This document shows, in pieces, positions 61,901 through 64,000 of a stretch of DNA of 64,000 bases. The stretch lies in NCBI RefSeq assembly GCF_003807585.1, contig NZ_RMBX01000005.1, forward strand, positions 186,001 through 250,000, in the 5' to 3' direction. The notes beneath the pieces were generated by a model. The model ran no database searches and was not told the origin of the DNA. It saw only the letters and a list, made by a program, of their open reading frames with translations. The stretch's first letter is position 1; every line of letters begins with the position of its first letter. The DNA comes from Chitinophaga barathri (GTDB taxonomy: Bacteria > Bacteroidota > Bacteroidia > Chitinophagales > Chitinophagaceae). A program made the translations under genes and the position numbers.

Positions 61901-62330
61901 CCTTGGAAGTGCCTTTCACCGCGACGTTCACACCGGGCAGCGGTTCGTTGTTTTCCCCCACCACCTTTCCTTTCACCGTAAAAGCGCTTTGGACCGTACT
62001 GCTACGGGGCTTTATCACAATGGTATTTTCCCGGATGGTATAATCCAGCGGCTGGCCCGCGAAGCAGAGCTTCAGTACTTCTTCCACCGTGGCGTCTTTC
62101 ACCGAAATGCTGACCGGCCGGGCCGCCGCCAGCTGTGCATCGTTGTACAGCAGCTTATAGCCGCCCTGTTTTTTTAATTCCTGCAACACTTCTTCAACCG
62201 AAGCGTCTTTGACCCTCAGCGTGATCAACTGTGCAAATGCCGATGCCTGCACCTGCAGAAATGCGATAATACATAACGCGAAAGTCAGTTTCCCATAAAT
62301 GAGGAGTTTGAATGTGTGGAACCGTTGCAT
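58956..62330 (-). CDS. SusC/RagA family TonB-linked receptor with STN domain
   Basis: About 1124 aa from the ATG at 62330 (MQRFHTFKLLIYGKL); the frame is open to 62378. The signal peptide ends ASAFAQ. The STN domain (about 35-105, ITLRVKDASVEEVLQELKKQ) should contact the FecR protein encoded upstream. A carboxypeptidase-regulatory-like domain (about 120-200, FTVKGKVVGENNEPLPGVNV), the SusC signature VVVGYGVQKKATLTGSV, the plug (ISVLKDASAAVYGVRAANGV) and a barrel ending LNRTFSVGLNVKF follow. It imports oligosaccharides and signals their presence through FecR to the ECF sigma factor. Confidence 0.94.
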   Translation of the reverse strand: MQRFHTFKLLIYGKLTFALCIIAFLQVQASAFAQLITLRVKDASVEEVLQELKKQGGYKLLYNDAQLAAARPVSISVKDATVEEVLKLCFAGQPLDYTIRENTIVIKPRSSTVQSAFTVKGKVVGENNEPLPGVNVAVKGTSKGTATRDDGSYVLSVPVGDETLVFSFIGYISQEVPIQKRSTVDAKLAVENKALTTLVVVGYGVQKKATLTGSVASVNSAEINTTKNESVLNMLTGKVPGLRIVQNSSEPGSFDNNFDIRGLGAPLMIIDGIPRDNIARLDPNDIENISVLKDASAAVYGVRAANGVVLVTTKRGKTGRQLTYNGTYTWQTPSGLPRSLDAIGYMTLVNEKLMHNVNGGRLAYTDADFEAYRNGSKQSTDWYSPVIKNVVPQMQHNLNASGGSEDISYYVSLGYMEQQGFLRTGDLNYKRYNVRSNITGKVTKDLSVELNVTGILDQKNQPYQDSWWIIRSFWRQNPLEPVYANNNPEYLAHTPVDGTNPVAMSDKNISGYKVFMNRWFQSSVSATYQAPFLNGLKFKGMYSYDYNSYTNKLYQQQYNQYTYDGASDVYTARAQQSPSNLRREYFERPNTLFQLSATYDHKFNSVHDVSALLLYENYVRSGDNFYAQRELSLAVDQLMAGNSTNQQGNMSSSLNDLYRNANRALVGRLNYAYKSKYLLEASFRRDGSSKFPEDKRFGFFPGASVGWRISEEGFWKNSPALRMINNLKIRASYGELGDDGAIAYQFITGYLYPAAGNNNELPPGHIFDREFINSLESKGIPNPYITWFVAKTANIGIDIDAWRGLLGVTVDVFRRNGTGLLTTRAQSLPGVVGAALPQENLNSNRSQGIEVEVNHGNKIGEFVYYAKAIYSYTRTRNRYVERSAAGNSYENWRQNSNNRFNNARWGLGAGGRFGSWDDILSSKTFVGRGTLPGDYSYEDWNGDGMISDLDVHPIAYNGIPMVNYGLTLGGSWRGIDLNLLIQGASLVNIGYNEQLRESLWGGGSGLALFLDRWHPEDPKADPYDPNIRWIPGKYGYTGTVPDENSGFNVQDASYVRLKSAEIGYSLPEKLAQRIGLHGVRAFINGYNLITITDIKYVDPEHPATLYSYLYPLNRTFSVGLNVKF

Positions 62331-62380
62331 AGCATACGTTTTGGCTGTGTGGTTTACAATAAATGGTATATCTGTCAATG

Positions 62381-63520
62381 TTAGCGGGACACCTGGATGG
62401 TGCCATCTTTCAGTTCGAAACGAATACTTTCTGTCAGCTCAAGCATCTGGAGTACGCCGGATACATTGCTGTACCGGGATATGGTGCCGGAAAAAGTGGT
62501 GCCGGGCATGCCGGCCGCGTACACGGGTTTTACATCATACCAGCGGGAGAGCTTTCGCATGATGCCCTGGATGTCTTCATTGTCAAAAATAAAAAGGCCG
62601 TTTTTCCAGGCTACTGCTTCTTCCACGTTGGCCGTGCGGGTGGTGATGGTATTGCCGATGAGCGCCTGCATACCGGGCTTGAGAAGGTGCCGGCCAGACG
62701 GGTTGCTGACCGCTACGCTGCCTTCCAGGAGGGTCACTTTACTTTTTGTTTCATCAGGATACGCCATCACATTAAAATGCGTACCCAGTACTTCTACCGA
62801 ATTGCCGTTAAAAGCAACCTTAAATGGCCGGGCTTTGTCCGGCGCCACTTCAAAATAAGCCTCACCGGTAATTTCCACCTGCCGGTCCTGCCCGGTGAAT
62901 AACGAAGGGAATTTCAGGGAGCTGGCGGCATTGAGCCATACACCCGTGCCGTCGGAAAGGGTGATCCTGAATTGGCCTCCCACAGGGGTGGACAGCGTAT
63001 GCATCTGCACCTCTTCCGGGCTGGAGCCGGTGCTGTAGGCCAGGGCGCTGCTATCCAGCTTCACGGCCTGTATGCCTCCCTGGCTGAAAAGTATGCCGTT
63101 CGCGCTGCTGTCCAGCACAATACGCTGGCCGTTGCCAAGCGTCAGCACAGCACGGTTGCCGCCGGGAGGCCGGTCGTTTTCATGTTGCGTTATAAAAGAA
63201 GGGGAAGGAACAGTTGAAGATGATCTTGCCAGCCACCATGCCAATGCGGCTATGAGCAGTACGGCGGCGGCAGCGGCGGCCACCCTGAGCATACGTATCC
63301 GCCCGGATTTCCTCCAGCCGATCTTCCGCTCAATGGCGTCCAGTATTTTTTTCTCGTGAAGATCGGCGCTTTCAGCCAGTGCCGGCGGCACTTCCAGCGG
63401 CAGCCCGTCATCATACGCCAGCCATGCAGCCAGTTCGGCGGACTCTTCAGGAGAGATCGTGCCTTGCAGCTGTTTTTGAGCCAGGTAGCGGTAACGTTCG
63501 TTCGTGGAATGATCTTGCAT
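62381..63520 (-). CDS. FecR-family anti-sigma protein
   Basis: About 379 aa from the ATG at 63520. The cytosolic N-terminus (to about 80) has the anti-sigma-like QKQLQGTISPEESAELAAWL. A transmembrane helix lies near 82-100 (VAAAAAAVLLIAALAWWLA). The periplasmic FecR domain follows (GNRAVLTLGNGQRIVLDSSA, TPVGGQFRITLSDGTGVWLN, GEAYFEVAPDKARPFKV, EVLGTHFNVMAYPDE), with a DUF4974-like C-terminus (FDNEDIQGIMRKLSRWYDVK). It is encoded between the sigma and SusC genes, completing a trans-envelope signalling chain. Confidence 0.93.
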   Translation of the reverse strand: MQDHSTNERYRYLAQKQLQGTISPEESAELAAWLAYDDGLPLEVPPALAESADLHEKKILDAIERKIGWRKSGRIRMLRVAAAAAAVLLIAALAWWLARSSSTVPSPSFITQHENDRPPGGNRAVLTLGNGQRIVLDSSANGILFSQGGIQAVKLDSSALAYSTGSSPEEVQMHTLSTPVGGQFRITLSDGTGVWLNAASSLKFPSLFTGQDRQVEITGEAYFEVAPDKARPFKVAFNGNSVEVLGTHFNVMAYPDETKSKVTLLEGSVAVSNPSGRHLLKPGMQALIGNTITTRTANVEEAVAWKNGLFIFDNEDIQGIMRKLSRWYDVKPVYAAGMPGTTFSGTISRYSNVSGVLQMLELTESIRFELKDGTIQVSR

Positions 63521-63597
63521 CAGCAAAGAGTTTCTGATACAAGGTCAATTGAAAGGAAGGTTTCCCTGAACGGGAATGAAAATATTTTTCCGGAATT

Positions 63598-64000
63598 TCA
63601 AAAGAAGGTCATCAGCATCCGGGAAATAAGTTGCCCGAGGCCGGTCCGTAAAACTCTAAGCGCGCGGCTGATATGGGTTTCCACTGTTTTTTCCGAAACG
63701 TTCATATACCGGGCGATCTCCCGCTGGCTGTAGCCTTCTCCACGGAGCCGGTAAGCGATCCGGCATTTTTCCGGGAGCCCGGCTACTATTTTCTCCAGCC
63801 ATTCCCGCAGCTCTTCAAATCCAAGCCATTCTTCCGTGGAGCGGTCCGCGGCGGAGAGACTACGGGCGGTATCGCGAAGATAGATCTGAGCTTTTCTTTG
63901 CCTGGCAAGGAAATTCAGGATACGGTACCTGACGGCCACCACCAGGTAACCAGCCAGTTCCTGCCGTACCTCCAGCGTTTCACGGCGCTGCCACAGGTCC
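63598..64000 (-). CDS. ECF sigma factor, 5' end cut by the right window edge
   Basis: At least 134 codons are open to the window edge; no true start is visible (a GTG at 63942 is inside the frame). The end of region 2 (DLWQRRETLEVRQELAGYLV followed by VAVRYRILNFLARQRK) and all of region 4 (LPEKCRIAYRLRGEGYSQRE, IARYMNVSEKTVETHISRAL) are present. It is a Bacteroidota ECF sigma that would drive the SusC/SusD locus downstream, under control of the adjacent FecR protein. Confidence 0.9.
   Translation of the reverse strand, partial: DLWQRRETLEVRQELAGYLVVAVRYRILNFLARQRKAQIYLRDTARSLSAADRSTEEWLGFEELREWLEKIVAGLPEKCRIAYRLRGEGYSQREIARYMNVSEKTVETHISRALRVLRTGLGQLISRMLMTFF

Noticed and set aside
60948..62177. 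409-codon open frame antisense to the STN-type SusC gene
   Set aside because: Same reason: shadow of a long GC-rich gene, with His/Gln-rich low-information translation.

Overview
The window looks like a chromosomal segment of a free-living Bacteroidota bacterium of the Chitinophaga type (family Chitinophagaceae). The evidence is three TonB receptor and SusC/SusD modules, ECF sigma/FecR pairs, many Sec lipoproteins, a TPR/LuxR-type regulator, Bacteroidota -7 promoter boxes (TAnnTTTG) ahead of several genes, and about 50-60% G+C by eye. No rRNA, tRNA, CRISPR array, transposase or phage structural gene was seen. Genus-level assignment is inference.

Layout. 1-6.4 kb: start of a secreted protein, a PQQ-type quinoprotein with a built-in cytochrome c domain, a PEP mutase/isocitrate lyase-family enzyme, a small unknown protein, a zinc-ribbon/TerC pair closed by a terminator, and a TPR protein. 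6.5-9.2 kb: a chromate cassette made of chrA, an outer-membrane-like protein and a ChrB-domain/AraC fusion regulator. 9.2-16.9 kb: an ECF sigma - FecR - TonB receptor - two lipoproteins signalling and uptake unit. 17-19.9 kb: a TlpA-type thioredoxin lipoprotein, an AraC regulator and a divergent Old Yellow Enzyme homologue. 20.2-22.9 kb: a lone TonB receptor preceded by a possible Cys-Cys leader peptide.

23-43.2 kb is a large sugar-utilisation locus. A long minus-strand operon runs from SusC/SusD through a heme/beta-propeller/HEAT lipoprotein, a DUF4432 epimerase-like protein, a cupin, a TIM-barrel isomerase and a Gfo/Idh/MocA oxidoreductase to a DUF1080 lipoprotein, and ends at a terminator. 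A second unit carries a zinc-type alcohol dehydrogenase and a GH29 alpha-L-fucosidase. At the other end a GntR/periplasmic-binding-fold regulator is divergent from a bifunctional aldolase/dehydrogenase and an FGGY kinase. The SusC promoter region and the GntR/aldolase divergent promoter share 10-bp direct repeats of the form CA(G/T)GAC. This suggests one regulator ties oxidative glycoside processing to 6-deoxy-sugar (fucose or rhamnose) catabolism.

43.3-51 kb: an ABC-F protein with a long structured leader containing two tiny tandem ORFs, an HD-domain protein, a TPR/LuxR-type regulator, and a tight five-gene operon of membrane proteins and lipoproteins that I could not assign. 51.3-54 kb: a Cys-rich CWC protein, then a distinctly AT-rich two-gene module (MazG-like pyrophosphohydrolase overlapping a GIY-YIG/DUF2075-type helicase). 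This module is the best candidate here for a poorly described, probably defensive, system. 54.1-64 kb: a second polysaccharide utilisation locus (ECF sigma, FecR, SusC with STN domain, SusD, DUF3823 lipoprotein, and a large secreted TIM-barrel/GATase-like putative glycosidase). The sigma gene runs off the right edge.

Two intergenic regions (about 400-450 and 51206-51260) hold degenerate tandem arrays with an exact 11-bp period.
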